A stretch of 64,000 nucleotides of DNA from an uncultured Pseudomonadales bacterium (GCA_947489425.1 CANLDL010000003.1:372001-436000); one strand, 5' to 3'; shown: positions 42,722 through 52,053, counted from the first letter of the stretch. The notes: a model not told the origin generated them from the letters alone. A program made the numbers and translations.

Positions 42722-43845
42722 TGGCCGAAATACGCTTAGAAGCACTAGCACACAGTTATCTCGAAAGCCCTTGCAAGCCCGAAGATTATGCAATTCGAGA
42801 AATGAACCACATATGGGAACAAGGCGGTGCCTATGCACTACTCGGGCCATCGGGCTGTGGCAAAAGCACACTATTAAATATTATTTCAGGCTTACTCACT
42901 CCATCAGAGGGGCATGTCAAATTTGATCAGAAAACCGTTAACGGGCTAGAGCCTAATCAACGTAATATTGCCCAAGTCTTCCAATTTCCCGTTGTTTACG
43001 ATTCGATGAGTGTCTTCGACAATTTAGCATTCCCACTCCGTAATTTGAAATACCCAAAGGATAAAATTGACCAAAAAGTTAAAGAAATTGCTGATGTTTT
43101 AGACCTAACTGCATTATTAAACAGACGAGCTAATCATTTAACAGCCGATGAAAAACAAAAGGTATCGATGGGCCGAGGCTTAGTCCGCGACGATGTTTCT
43201 GCTATTTTATTTGATGAACCATTAACAGTGATTGACCCGCATTTAAAATGGAAACTGCGCCGAAAATTAAAACAGATTCACGAAAAATTTAATATCACAA
43301 TGGTCTATGTAACCCATGATCAGCTAGAAGCATCTACTTTTGCTGATAAAATTGCGCTGATGTATCAGGGTCAAATTGTACAATTTGGCACACCGCAGGA
43401 ATTATTTGAAACACCAGAGCACACGTTTGTTGGCTATTTTATTGGCAGCCCAGGGATGAACATCATTGAAGTCGATTTAAAAGGTTCAAATTTCATATTT
43501 GACGATATTAAATTACCACTAGCCGATTATTTAGATCCGGCAGCAATCGATATACTCTGTAAAAAAGAGGCACCCAATTTAAAAATAGGTATCCGACCAG
43601 AATTTATTAAAATAACAAACAATGTAAGCCAGTGTGACAATCAGCCCTGCTTTGAATGCAATGTATTAGATATTGAGAACTTGGGCACGTACAAAATTGC
43701 GACACTGCAACTAGGTCAGCAAAAAATAAAAGCCCGCATTGCCGAAGACGCTTTTGTACCTACTGAAAAAGCTATGATTAGTTTTCCAAAAAGATGGCTA
43801 AAAATCTATCTCGATGAATACCTATTCCGAGAAAAAAACCTATGA
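42721..43845 (+). CDS. glpT: Glycerol ABC transporter ATPase 2 (GlpT-type)
   Basis: A second ABC ATPase of 374 residues with the same layout. Walker A is GPSGCGKSTLLN, the Q-loop AQVFQFPV, Walker B ILFDEPLTVID and the H-loop VYVTHDQLEAS is intact. The signature, normally LSGGQ, is LTADEKQKVSMGRGL, so the C-loop is degenerate. The ATG at 42721 overlaps the stop of the first ATPase (TGATG); a TTG two codons earlier is less likely. With GlpS it should form a heterodimer having one sound and one degenerate ATP site. Confidence 0.88.
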   Translation: MAEIRLEALAHSYLESPCKPEDYAIREMNHIWEQGGAYALLGPSGCGKSTLLNIISGLLTPSEGHVKFDQKTVNGLEPNQRNIAQVFQFPVVYDSMSVFDNLAFPLRNLKYPKDKIDQKVKEIADVLDLTALLNRRANHLTADEKQKVSMGRGLVRDDVSAILFDEPLTVIDPHLKWKLRRKLKQIHEKFNITMVYVTHDQLEASTFADKIALMYQGQIVQFGTPQELFETPEHTFVGYFIGSPGMNIIEVDLKGSNFIFDDIKLPLADYLDPAAIDILCKKEAPNLKIGIRPEFIKITNNVSQCDNQPCFECNVLDIENLGTYKIATLQLGQQKIKARIAEDAFVPTEKAMISFPKRWLKIYLDEYLFREKNL

Positions 43846-44708
43846 ATCTAAAAGTTAAAAATAATAAAGCATGGTTTTTAGTGCTGCCCGTTTTAGCATT
43901 AGTTGCATTCTCTGCCATTATTCCGTTAATGACCGTTGTCAATTATTCAGTACAAGATATTTTTGACAACAGCAGCGTATTTGTTGGCACAGAATGGTAT
44001 AGAGAGATACTCAATGATCCACGGTTACAAAGCTCATTGATACGCCAGTTTGTCTTTTCTGGAGCAGTATTGTTAGTAGAAATACCACTGGGTATTTTGG
44101 TGGCTTTAATGATGCCAAAATCAGGACGTATGGCTTCGCTTTGCTTAGTGATACTGGCCATGCCTTTGTTAATACCGTGGAATGTTGTTGGTACTATTTG
44201 GCAAATATTTGGGCGTGCTGACATTGGCTTGATGGGGGCTTTTTTAAACGGTATAGGTATTGATTACAACTATGCATCAAATCCTATAGATGCCTGGTTG
44301 ACCGTGCTACTAATGGACGTTTGGCACTGGACATCACTAGTAGCATTGCTGTGTTACTCAGGGCTTCGTGCAATTCCTGATGCATACTATCAAGCTGCAA
44401 AAATTGATCAGGCATCAGCATGGGCAGTTTTTCGCTACATCCAACTACCTAAATTACGCAGTGTTTTAGTGATTGGCATTTTGCTGCGTTTTATGGATAG
44501 TTTTATGATTTATGCCGAGCCCTTTGTATTAACCGGGGGTGGGCCTGGCAACTCTACTACCTTTTTGAGCCAAACGTTAACCAAAATGGCGATTGGCCAG
44601 TTTGACCTAGGGCCTGCCGCTGCCTTTTCGCTGGTATATTTTTTAATTGTGCTACTGGTCTCTTGGTTATTCTTTACGACAATTACTCATTTAGATAATA
44701 AAAAATAG
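43842..44708 (+). CDS. glpP: Glycerol ABC transporter permease 1 (GlpP-type)
   Basis: An inner-membrane permease of 288 residues with six membrane segments, of the MalF/UgpA type (binding-protein-dependent transport, CUT1). The EAA loop that contacts the ATPase is DAYYQAAKIDQASAWAVFRY (about residues 185-205), followed by IQLPKLRSVLVIGILLRFMD. The ATG overlaps the stop of glpT (ATGA). Together with the next gene it forms the glycerol channel. Confidence 0.9.
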   Translation: MNLKVKNNKAWFLVLPVLALVAFSAIIPLMTVVNYSVQDIFDNSSVFVGTEWYREILNDPRLQSSLIRQFVFSGAVLLVEIPLGILVALMMPKSGRMASLCLVILAMPLLIPWNVVGTIWQIFGRADIGLMGAFLNGIGIDYNYASNPIDAWLTVLLMDVWHWTSLVALLCYSGLRAIPDAYYQAAKIDQASAWAVFRYIQLPKLRSVLVIGILLRFMDSFMIYAEPFVLTGGGPGNSTTFLSQTLTKMAIGQFDLGPAAAFSLVYFLIVLLVSWLFFTTITHLDNKK

Positions 44709-44715
44709 AGGTGTT

Positions 44716-45516
44716 ATGACTAAGCGTAAAATCATTGGCATCAGCCTTTATATATTTTTTATTATGCTGCCTATTTACTGGCTAGTAATGATGTCATTCA
44801 AAAGCAATGAAGAAATTCTTGGCTCGCTAACCTATTGGCCAGTTAGTTTTTCATTAGATAACTACGCAACCATTTTTTCTGACCCTAGTTGGTATATGGG
44901 TTATGTTAACTCGATGATTTACGTCATTATGAATGTCGTCATTACATTACTCACTGCCCTACCGGCAGCTTATGCCTTTAGTCGCTATCGCTTCTTAGGT
45001 GATAAACACTTATTCTTTTGGTTACTAACAAATAAAATGGCGCCTCCCGCGGTATTTTTGCTACCGTTTTTTCAGTTGTATTCTTCCGTTGGTTTATTTG
45101 ATACACATATAGCCGTCGCCTTAGCACATTGCCTATTTAGTGTGCCACTTGCCGTCTGGATATTAGAAGGATTTATGTCCGGCGTGCCGCGCGAAATCGA
45201 CGAGACGGCTTATATTGATGGCTATAGCTTCCCACGGTTTTTTATCAAAATATTTATACCCATGATTCGTTCTGCAATTGGTGTTACAGCGTTTTTCTCC
45301 TTTATGTTCTCGTGGGTAGAATTACTTATGGCACGAACACTTACCTCTATAGAGGCAAAGCCTATCGGTGCCATTATGACGCGCACCATTGGTGGCGAAG
45401 GTGTTGACTGGGGCTTACTGGCTGCTGCCGGCGTGTTAACAATTATTCCTGGGTGCTTGGTTGTTTGGTTTGTACGACACCATATTGCTAAAGGCTTTGC
45501 CTTAGGCCGAGTGTAG
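44716..45516 (+). CDS. glpQ: Glycerol ABC transporter permease 2 (GlpQ-type)
   Basis: An inner-membrane permease of 266 residues of the MalG/UgpE type with six membrane segments. The EAA-type loop is EIDETAYIDGYSFPRFFIKI followed by FIPMIRSAIGVTAFFSFMFS. GAGG stands 7 nt before the ATG. It starts 7 bp after glpP and completes the heterodimeric membrane part. Confidence 0.9.
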   Translation: MTKRKIIGISLYIFFIMLPIYWLVMMSFKSNEEILGSLTYWPVSFSLDNYATIFSDPSWYMGYVNSMIYVIMNVVITLLTALPAAYAFSRYRFLGDKHLFFWLLTNKMAPPAVFLLPFFQLYSSVGLFDTHIAVALAHCLFSVPLAVWILEGFMSGVPREIDETAYIDGYSFPRFFIKIFIPMIRSAIGVTAFFSFMFSWVELLMARTLTSIEAKPIGAIMTRTIGGEGVDWGLLAAAGVLTIIPGCLVVWFVRHHIAKGFALGRV

Positions 45517-45546
45517 TGAGCGGCCCATAAATTAAAGAGGTGATGA

Positions 45547-45822
45547 ATGGAGTGGATGGCATGGTCACTGGTGACCGCAATATTTTTTATTGGTATCGCA
45601 ACACTATTAATAGCTATGACAGTGGCTGAAATTAAACACCCAAGCGTAGAACGCAAAGGCTTTTTACCTATTATTGCTACAACGCGTGGCGACCGGTTAT
45701 TTATAGGTTTATTAAGCAGTGCGTTTTTTCACCTAGGGTTTTTAGCTCTAAGCGAGAGCTCTGTTTGGATTCCTTTTGGCATTTCAATTCTTTGGCTAAT
45801 ATGTGTATTGAGATGGGGTTAA
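45547..45822 (+). CDS. DUF2160 small membrane protein
   Basis: A protein of 91 residues with three membrane segments (WSLVTAIFFIGIATLLIAMT; LFIGLLSSAFFHLGFLAL; WIPFGISILWLICVLRWG) and a basic loop (KHPSVERKGFLP). This matches DUF2160, a family that I know mainly from glycerol-type ABC transporter operons between the permease and binding-protein genes. The role is undetermined; it may be an extra membrane subunit. AGAGGTG precedes the ATG by 3-9 nt. Confidence 0.8.
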   Translation: MEWMAWSLVTAIFFIGIATLLIAMTVAEIKHPSVERKGFLPIIATTRGDRLFIGLLSSAFFHLGFLALSESSVWIPFGISILWLICVLRWG

Positions 45823-45974
45823 TAGCGTCACAAAAAGTAAAGTCGTATTATTCAATGCAAAGCCTTGGTATGTTGAGGGGCTTATAGGTAGTAAATTTTA
45901 TTAAGAATGGATTAGTAGTTGTTCATAAATAATTATAATTTTTTATAAAACAATAGAAGGTGGAGGGATTAGAT

Positions 45975-47702
45975 ATGAGAAATAAAATGAAAGCGTCTCG
46001 TCTGCTCACGCTAATTGCGGCAGTTTCTGCAATTAGTGTGAGCGCTAACACAATGTCGGATCAGTATTCAGATGCCGCTAAAAAGTGGCTAAACACTGAA
46101 TTCACTAAATCGACGTTGAGCAGAGCAGAGCAAGAAAAAGAACTACAATGGTTTACCAATGCCGCAAAAGAATTTCGCGGGATGGAGATCAATGTGGTAT
46201 CCGAAACAATAACAACCCATGAGTACGAGTCAAAAGTGCTCGCAAAAGCTTTTGCAGAAATCACCGGCATTAAGATTAATCATGACTTAATTGGCGAAGG
46301 CGACGTTGTTGAAAAACTGCAAACGCAGATGCAATCGGATCGTAATATTTATGATGGATGGATTAACGATTCTGACCTAATTGGTACTCACTTTCGTTAC
46401 GGTAAAGTCGTCCCCATCTCAGATATGATTGCAGGTGATGCTAAGGATTTAACACTACCCACACTGGATTTAGAAGATTTTATTGGATTAAGCTTTACCA
46501 CAGGACCCGACGGTAAACTCTACCAATTACCAGACCAACAGTTTGCTAATTTATATTGGTTCCGTGCAGATTGGTATGAACGCCCAGACCTTAAAAAGCA
46601 GTTTAAAGACAAATATGGCTATGAGTTAGGCGTACCCGTTAATTGGTCTGCTTACGAAGACATCGCCAATTTTTTTACTAATGATGTCAAAACTATTGAT
46701 GGCGAACGAGTTTATGGGCACATGGACTACGGTAAAAAAGATCCCTCGCTAGGATGGCGCTTTACTGACGCATGGTTCTCTATGGCCGGTGCTGGCGATA
46801 AAGGTATTCCTAATGGCTTACCGGTTGATGAATGGGGTATTCGCATCGATAGCTGCCGTCCTGTTGGTTCTAGCGTTTCTCGTGGTGGTGCAACCAATGG
46901 CCCTGCAGCAGTTTATGCAACAACAAAGTATGTCGATTGGCTACGCCAATACGCACCGCCAGAAGCACAAGGTATGACTTTTGGTGAGGCAGGCCCTGTA
47001 CCCGGCCAAGGAAATATTGCACAGCAAATTTTTTGGTACACCGCCTTTACTGCTGCCCTAACTGAACAGAGCTTACCGGTAGTCAATAAAGATGGCACTC
47101 CAAAATGGCGTATGGCTCCTTCACCTAAGGGCCCTTACTGGGAAGAGGGAATGAAACTTGGTTATCAAGATGCTGGCTCGTGGACATTTTTGAAATCAAC
47201 ACCAGACAAACGTCGCTTAGCCGCTTGGTTATATGCACAATTTACTGTATCTAAAACTGTGTCATTAAAGAAAACACTTGTGGGTTTAACGCCAATTCGT
47301 GAATCCGATATTAATTCACCAGAGATGACTGCCGCCGCGCCTAAGCTCGGTGGGTTAGTTGAATTTTATCGCAGCCCTGCTCGCCTACAATGGTCACCAA
47401 CCGGCACCAATGTGCCAGACTATCCAAAGCTAGCACAACTCTGGTGGCAATATATTGCTGAGGCTGCAAGCGGAGAATCAACACCACAACAAGCCTTAGA
47501 CGGCCTTGCAAAGGCGCAAGATAAAGTACTCCGACGCTTAGAACGAGCGAAAGTACAAGGTGCCTGTGGTCCTAAACTTAACAAGCCCCGAGACCCTAGC
47601 TACTGGTTAAGCCAACCCGGCTCTCCCAAGGCAAAACTTGCTAATGAGAAACCCCAAGGTAAAACGATTGCTTACTCAGAGTTATTAAAAAGTTGGCAAT
47701 AA
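45975..47702 (+). CDS. glpV: Glycerol ABC transporter substrate-binding protein (GlpV-type)
   Basis: A periplasmic binding protein of 575 residues, longer than most CUT1 binding proteins, as is usual for GlpV. The ATG at 45975 is 7 nt after GGAGGG; a GTG at 45960 would place the ribosome site inside the gene. The signal peptide ends about residue 27 (VSANTMSD). Landmarks: ITTHEYESKVLAKAFAEITG, YDGWINDSDLIGTHFRYGKV, LYQLPDQQFANLYWFRADWY. The C-terminus ends in IAYSELLKSW. It is the last gene of the operon and should deliver glycerol to GlpPQ. Confidence 0.9.
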   Translation: MRNKMKASRLLTLIAAVSAISVSANTMSDQYSDAAKKWLNTEFTKSTLSRAEQEKELQWFTNAAKEFRGMEINVVSETITTHEYESKVLAKAFAEITGIKINHDLIGEGDVVEKLQTQMQSDRNIYDGWINDSDLIGTHFRYGKVVPISDMIAGDAKDLTLPTLDLEDFIGLSFTTGPDGKLYQLPDQQFANLYWFRADWYERPDLKKQFKDKYGYELGVPVNWSAYEDIANFFTNDVKTIDGERVYGHMDYGKKDPSLGWRFTDAWFSMAGAGDKGIPNGLPVDEWGIRIDSCRPVGSSVSRGGATNGPAAVYATTKYVDWLRQYAPPEAQGMTFGEAGPVPGQGNIAQQIFWYTAFTAALTEQSLPVVNKDGTPKWRMAPSPKGPYWEEGMKLGYQDAGSWTFLKSTPDKRRLAAWLYAQFTVSKTVSLKKTLVGLTPIRESDINSPEMTAAAPKLGGLVEFYRSPARLQWSPTGTNVPDYPKLAQLWWQYIAEAASGESTPQQALDGLAKAQDKVLRRLERAKVQGACGPKLNKPRDPSYWLSQPGSPKAKLANEKPQGKTIAYSELLKSWQ

Positions 47703-48254
47703 GTAACACTTACATTACCTGCTAAAACTGATCATATATTAATTGGTTAAGCGGTAATGTATAAACTCGACAACAACGTAAGTTATTCATTTATTTAATT
47801 GACATCACTGTGTTTTCAAAAAATAGATGGATAACTTACAACTCTGTTTTAAGAGATTTATGTGGCACCTCAATAAAATAATAACCTATTATTTGACACT
47901 GTTTCATAAGCTATCTCTACCTCGGTCATTGACTACATATATCCATTATCTTCAACTTTTCTCTCAAAAGCCCTCCCGCCCATCACGTTTGATAAGATAT
48001 TCTAAAGAGTAGAATCACACTTAGAATAATTTTAATCAAAACAGAAACGTAATATAAACAGTATTTGTTAGCTCTTTAACGCTATGAAAATCAAAGCTAT
48101 ATAGATTTATCGTTATACATTTGGCACTTTACTGCTCTGCAAGAGTCCACTCTATATATTGCAGGGCTTATCAATGAAAAGTACTAGTAATACCACTTAA
48201 AAAGCTTTTAGATAAAGACATATCCCCTACTCAGTAGTAAAGTAGGAGATATCA
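47703..48254. other. Intergenic region between glpV and alkB
   Basis: 552 bases without a supported gene. An inverted repeat TACATTACC...GGTAATGTA (47711-47719 with 47753-47761) close to the glpV stop could be a terminator, but lacks a U tract. A smaller palindrome CTGCAAGAGT...TTGCAG lies near 48137-48164. The end holds the AGGAGA ribosome site of alkB. Confidence 0.5.
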
Positions 48255-49367
48255 GTGCTTAAAGTGGGGCTTATGCTTAAAATACCTCAAGACATTTCTC
48301 TAGCGCAAAAGCTTTGGGTATCGCTCTATAGCCTAGCTTTTTTGGCAGGTTTTACGTTTTTCTGGTGGCCGTTATTATTGCTTGCCGAGCCTAGCCATTG
48401 GCCGTGGCTAATCCCCCTCAATACTTTTATTGTTTTACCTCTGCTTGATGCAGCTATAGGCCGCTATAAAGTAAATTTAAGCGATGCACAGGTTGCATGG
48501 TCCAAACAGCAGCTGTGGATTCGTCTTTTACCATTCCTGTGCTTACCTGTATTTTTGAGCTACCAAATTATTATTGCTGGCTATTTTATTAACGCAACTA
48601 GCCTTATTGATCAATTAGGCTGGCTACTTACTGCAGGCATTGCCGGTGGTGTACTTGCTATTAATATTGGCCATGAGCTTATTCATCGCAAAACAAAATG
48701 GGAGCAACGCACGGGTGGGCTTTTATTGTCGAGCGTTGGCTATGGTAGCTTTAAGGTGGAGCATGTACATGGGCATCACGTATGGGTAGCAACACCGGAG
48801 GATGCAACAACAGCACCAAAGGGTATGCATATTTACCATTTTTGGCTGAGAGCACTCACTAAAACACCACTTAAGGCCTTTCAGATTGCTCAACAACGCG
48901 CCTCAAAAAAAGGCTCCAAGCTTAATGAATTTATTGTACTTTACGCTGTTAGTAGCGTCTTTTTAATCACTTATATTATTGCCTTTGGGTTAATGGGTGC
49001 CATTTATTGGCTGGCACACAGTACTATCGCCATTTTGTTGCTAGAAACGGTTAACTATATTGAGCATTATGGCTTATCCCGTTCAAAAAAAGGGAGTCGC
49101 TACGAGCCAACGACGCATATTCACTCTTGGAACTCATCACACTTACTGACTAATTTTTTACTCTTTAACCTACAGCGACATTCCGACCATCACGCGCACG
49201 CTTCACGCCCCTATCAAACACTGCGGCATTTTGATGACTCCCCGCAAATGCCACAAGGTTATGCAGCGATGATTATGATGTCGCTACTACCGCCTTTGTG
49301 GTTTAAGGTTATGCACCACCAACTTGAGTTACAAGTAAAGCCTCTCGATAAAACAATAGAGTACTGA
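48255..49367 (+). CDS. alkB: Alkane 1-monooxygenase AlkB
   Basis: An integral membrane diiron hydroxylase of 370 residues that oxidises medium-chain n-alkanes to 1-alkanols. All histidine boxes are present: GHELIHRKTKW (box 1), EHVHGHHVWVATPEDA (box 2), NYIEHYGLSR (the HYG box) and LQRHSDHHAHASRPYQTLR (box 3). Six membrane segments flank them. The GTG at 48255 is 5 nt after AGGAGA; ATG 48273 is the alternative. No rubredoxin, rubredoxin reductase or alkane regulator is seen next to it, so electrons must come from genes elsewhere. Confidence 0.94.
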   Translation: MLKVGLMLKIPQDISLAQKLWVSLYSLAFLAGFTFFWWPLLLLAEPSHWPWLIPLNTFIVLPLLDAAIGRYKVNLSDAQVAWSKQQLWIRLLPFLCLPVFLSYQIIIAGYFINATSLIDQLGWLLTAGIAGGVLAINIGHELIHRKTKWEQRTGGLLLSSVGYGSFKVEHVHGHHVWVATPEDATTAPKGMHIYHFWLRALTKTPLKAFQIAQQRASKKGSKLNEFIVLYAVSSVFLITYIIAFGLMGAIYWLAHSTIAILLLETVNYIEHYGLSRSKKGSRYEPTTHIHSWNSSHLLTNFLLFNLQRHSDHHAHASRPYQTLRHFDDSPQMPQGYAAMIMMSLLPPLWFKVMHHQLELQVKPLDKTIEY

Positions 49368-49419
49368 GAAATGGAGCTCCTTTAACAGATTATTACAATC
49401 AACAGAAATCAGTATTAAT

Positions 49420-49851
49420 ATGAAAAATAACTTAACATTTTTATCACCCCTACTTTTCATCCTACCCCTTGTTGCCTTTGCCGACACATCACCACGAGAC
49501 GTTTACGAGAAGTACAACTCAAAGGTTAAAGCAGGCATAAGCTTTGAAGAAGAAAAGTCTTACTTTACGCAAAGAAAACAAGACGAAGTAGTATCTAAGA
49601 TACCTCGTTATATGAAGCAGCTAAACAAATCTCGTAGTGAAGTTATCGAATTTTATTTAGATATAACGATGAATACCGCCAAGTGCAAAGCAATTACCTT
49701 AACCAATGAAAGTATTGATGGAGATACTGCAAATCTGGAGTACTCACAAAAAGACATCTGCGGCAATAGATCTAGTTCGCCACAAAAGCAAAAAATAAAA
49801 ATGATAAAAGAGAATGGTTGGAAAATAGATAAAATTGCTATTAGTATTTAA
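49420..49851 (+). CDS. Secreted hypothetical protein (DUF4878-like)
   Basis: A periplasmic protein of 143 residues with a signal peptide (cleavage after AFAD, about residue 22). The mature part has a helix-rich start (SPRDVYEKYNSKVKAGISF) and a strand-rich end (NLEYSQKDICGNR; IKMIKENGWKIDKIAI), the pattern of lumazine-binding/NTF2-like DUF4878 domains. The two Cys may be linked. It faces the membrane protein gene convergently, 2 bp apart. Confidence 0.62.
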   Translation: MKNNLTFLSPLLFILPLVAFADTSPRDVYEKYNSKVKAGISFEEEKSYFTQRKQDEVVSKIPRYMKQLNKSRSEVIEFYLDITMNTAKCKAITLTNESIDGDTANLEYSQKDICGNRSSSPQKQKIKMIKENGWKIDKIAISI

Positions 49852-49852
49852 C

Positions 49853-50281
49853 TCAATTTACTAGTAAAAAATACTTTTTCTTTAATACAACAACAAACAC
49901 ATAACAAAGGAGTATCACGCTAATAGTCGACAAAATATCGAGAAAAGTATGGTATTCCAAATATATAAGCATCCAAAAATACGAGAACAATAAAGCGCCT
50001 AAAATATATTTAAAGGTAGATTTAATCCTATACACACACAGGGAGAGAGCAAAAAATAGTGCAGAGTGAGTACTGTAATCCAGCCCCATTTTTGGCCACA
50101 CCTTATAGATATTATCTAGAAACATAAACCCATAAACCACAAACAGCAAGATAGTTAACAGAAACAGCTGCCCTTTAAAAAATCTTTTTGATTCTTTATA
50201 TGTCAGATATAAGCAGTACGCCAAGAGCAATGCAATTGCAGGCATATATGCATCGGCTAAGATTGCTAGCAACCTACTCAT
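49853..50281 (-). CDS. Membrane protein, possibly degenerate PAP2-type
   Basis: A protein of 142 residues with about five membrane segments (MPAIALLLAYCLYL; LFLLTILLFVVYGFMFL; HSALFFALSLCVY; YILGALLFSYFWMLIYL; ILLCYVFVVVL). The two short motifs DYSTHSALFF and LEYHTFLDIL recall the PSGH and HxxxD motifs of PAP2 phosphatases, but the KxxxxxxRP motif is missing, so this is only a hint. There is no clear operon partner. Confidence 0.5.
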   Translation of the reverse strand: MSRLLAILADAYMPAIALLLAYCLYLTYKESKRFFKGQLFLLTILLFVVYGFMFLDNIYKVWPKMGLDYSTHSALFFALSLCVYRIKSTFKYILGALLFSYFWMLIYLEYHTFLDILSTISVILLCYVFVVVLKKKYFLLVN

Positions 50282-50311
50282 TATTTTTATACTGGAAATG
50301 AGTTAACAAAC

Positions 50312-51175
50312 TTAAATAGCTGCGGCACCTTTGCGTTTTAATATAGAGGTTAGTGAAGTCGCCCATTTGCTTATCGAACTTTCTATCTCACGGCTCATAC
50401 TCTCGACAACAACGCTATTGAAGTGTTTAGACGATTGCTTATTTAAAAAAGCTTCATAAGCGGTTAGCTCATCAAAGGGAATATCTTTGTAAGAGTAAAT
50501 AAAAGAGAGCCATATATCTTTTTGAAGAGTTGCTTTTGTTTGCTCTGCAATTGAATCCAAATATGTTGAAAACGGTGCGACATCCAAATTTTTGTTGGGG
50601 TTTCTAGCAGTCATAACTGCAGAAAATATAGCAATACTGGTATGTTTTTGAATATCTGCATTCATTGTCGTGGCGTTCAACAAGTCATCAAACCGCTTAG
50701 CACTTTCTAAACGTTCGGTATCAGATAGCAACTGATCTTCTGTTGCTGCTATTTCATTATAAACCTCGGGATTTGCTGCATCGGTCTCTGCTCGTGATAC
50801 CTTTTTGCCCAGAGGGGACTCATACCATTTGATTAATTGATTGGCCTCGCTCTGGCTAATCTCGCTACGTAATGATGAACGTATGCCCGACAAAATATCT
50901 GAGGCCAAAATAGTTTGGTCGATACTAGCCAGTATTAAATCATAAGCAAATTCTGGTAGTGCACCCTCTTCTCCTCTGGCATCGCTCATACCCGCTTTAA
51001 GCAACTCAGGAAACTGCTCTATTTGTGCAGACAAACCTGAGCCTTGTAAAACTTTGTCGAGAGATTCTTCTGAAATACTTTCTGCGCTTATGTGAGTAGA
51101 AAAGAACACAGATAGCGATACAAACAGTGACATGCAATAAAATGAAACGCAGGTTTTGCTTACAGAATTAAACAT
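50312..51175 (-). CDS. Secreted protein with two DUF2059-like segments
   Basis: A protein of 287 residues with a signal peptide (residues 1-~31, HISAES). The segment ANQLIKWYESPLGKKVSRAE (about residues 110-130) matches DUF2059, a helical periplasmic domain of unknown function. A second region, DELTAYEAFLNKQSSKHFNS near the C-terminus, resembles the same motif, so the gene may carry an internal duplication. Sequence is helical and acidic throughout. AGAGGTA stands 4-10 nt before the ATG. Confidence 0.7.
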   Translation of the reverse strand: MFNSVSKTCVSFYCMSLFVSLSVFFSTHISAESISEESLDKVLQGSGLSAQIEQFPELLKAGMSDARGEEGALPEFAYDLILASIDQTILASDILSGIRSSLRSEISQSEANQLIKWYESPLGKKVSRAETDAANPEVYNEIAATEDQLLSDTERLESAKRFDDLLNATTMNADIQKHTSIAIFSAVMTARNPNKNLDVAPFSTYLDSIAEQTKATLQKDIWLSFIYSYKDIPFDELTAYEAFLNKQSSKHFNSVVVESMSREIESSISKWATSLTSILKRKGAAAI

Positions 51176-51231
51176 ACTTACCTCTTAAATTATCGCAGCT
51201 TATAGTAAGCCACAGCCAATGAAGCAACAGA

Positions 51232-51618
51232 CTATGGGTCGATGTTATTTTTTACACTACCTAAAACCAACCCTATGACACCATAAATAACAATGCAGAA
51301 AATAACACCAAAGATGACGACTGAAGATGTTTCTGTCACATCTAAAATATTACCTTGAGTCGAAGCTATACCAAACAGTGTGGCCACCTCGTAAATAAAA
51401 AACTGATGAACCGATTCAACCAAATAGGCCACAAAAGCAAAAGGAACAGCAACGGGCCCTAAAAACCCAAAACCTAGCAACCCCTTTGATGCTTGCCAAA
51501 CAACAGCACCAACTGACATTGATCTTAAGGTTACTCTTATCATTGGCCGTCGCTTACGTGTAATATAAAAAACAACAACAGGGATAAGCCAAAGAAGATT
51601 AAAATATAATATTGGCAT
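51232..51618 (-). CDS. Hypothetical membrane protein
   Basis: A protein of 128 residues with three membrane segments: about residues 3-20 (ILYFNLLWLIPVVVFYI), 45-72 (GLLGFGFLGPVAVPFAFVAY) and 96-118 (VVIFGVIFCIVIYGVIGLVL). A basic loop (TRKRRPMIRVTLRS) follows the first. No family is recognised. It is 33 bp downstream of the secreted-protein gene that overlaps the LysR gene, so it may belong to the same transcript. Confidence 0.58.
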   Translation of the reverse strand: MPILYFNLLWLIPVVVFYITRKRRPMIRVTLRSMSVGAVVWQASKGLLGFGFLGPVAVPFAFVAYLVESVHQFFIYEVATLFGIASTQGNILDVTETSSVVIFGVIFCIVIYGVIGLVLGSVKNNIDP

Positions 51619-51651
51619 TTATGTTTACAACCAACTGGCCTTAATAAAAAT

Positions 51652-52053
51652 TTACGGATTAATAAAAGCAAGCTCGGCGGATATAATTTTTTTAACGAGC
51701 ATTTTATTCGAATACTTAATGATAACACTATCGTCATACACAATTAATTCATAGGTAGTAGGTGCCTTAACTTGCTTTTTTATCTCTATAATAGTCACTA
51801 TCTCTTTATTAGAAGGTAGTTTTTCAATAAGTTTCCATCCCGATCGATTATTTTTCAGCCACTTGTTTAATGCAATAACCTGAGGCGTTTTTTCGGTGTA
51901 CTCGAAGGGGCGTAAAAAGTTATTGAATTTTTTAAAATAAACGACCTCTATTTTTTCGATTTTTCCGCTACTGATCCGGAGGCTATCAGCATGGGCTTGA
52001 ATACTACACAGAGCGAATACCAAATACACTATGCTTCTTATCAATAAGCTCAT
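51652..52053 (-). CDS. Secreted hypothetical protein coupled to the LysR gene
   Basis: A protein of 133 residues with a signal peptide (LLIRSIVYLVFALCSIQAHA, cleavage about residue 22). The mature part looks like alternating strands and helices (SGKIEKIEVVYFKKFNNFLR; ALNKWLKNNRSGWKLIEKL), with a C-terminal strand pair. The ATG overlaps the stop of the LysR gene as ATGA, which fixes this start against an upstream ATG inside that gene. No family is recognised, but overlap with a regulator gene is notable. Confidence 0.68.
   Translation of the reverse strand: MSLLIRSIVYLVFALCSIQAHADSLRISSGKIEKIEVVYFKKFNNFLRPFEYTEKTPQVIALNKWLKNNRSGWKLIEKLPSNKEIVTIIEIKKQVKAPTTYELIVYDDSVIIKYSNKMLVKKIISAELAFINP

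Noticed and set aside
47827..48012. A 61-codon plus-strand ORF between glpV and alkB
   Set aside because: No ribosome site and unconvincing protein composition; treated as chance.
49853..50281. PAP2 phosphatase annotation for the small membrane protein
   Set aside because: Only two of the three motifs are vaguely present and the lysine/arginine motif is absent, so the call stays as a membrane protein.
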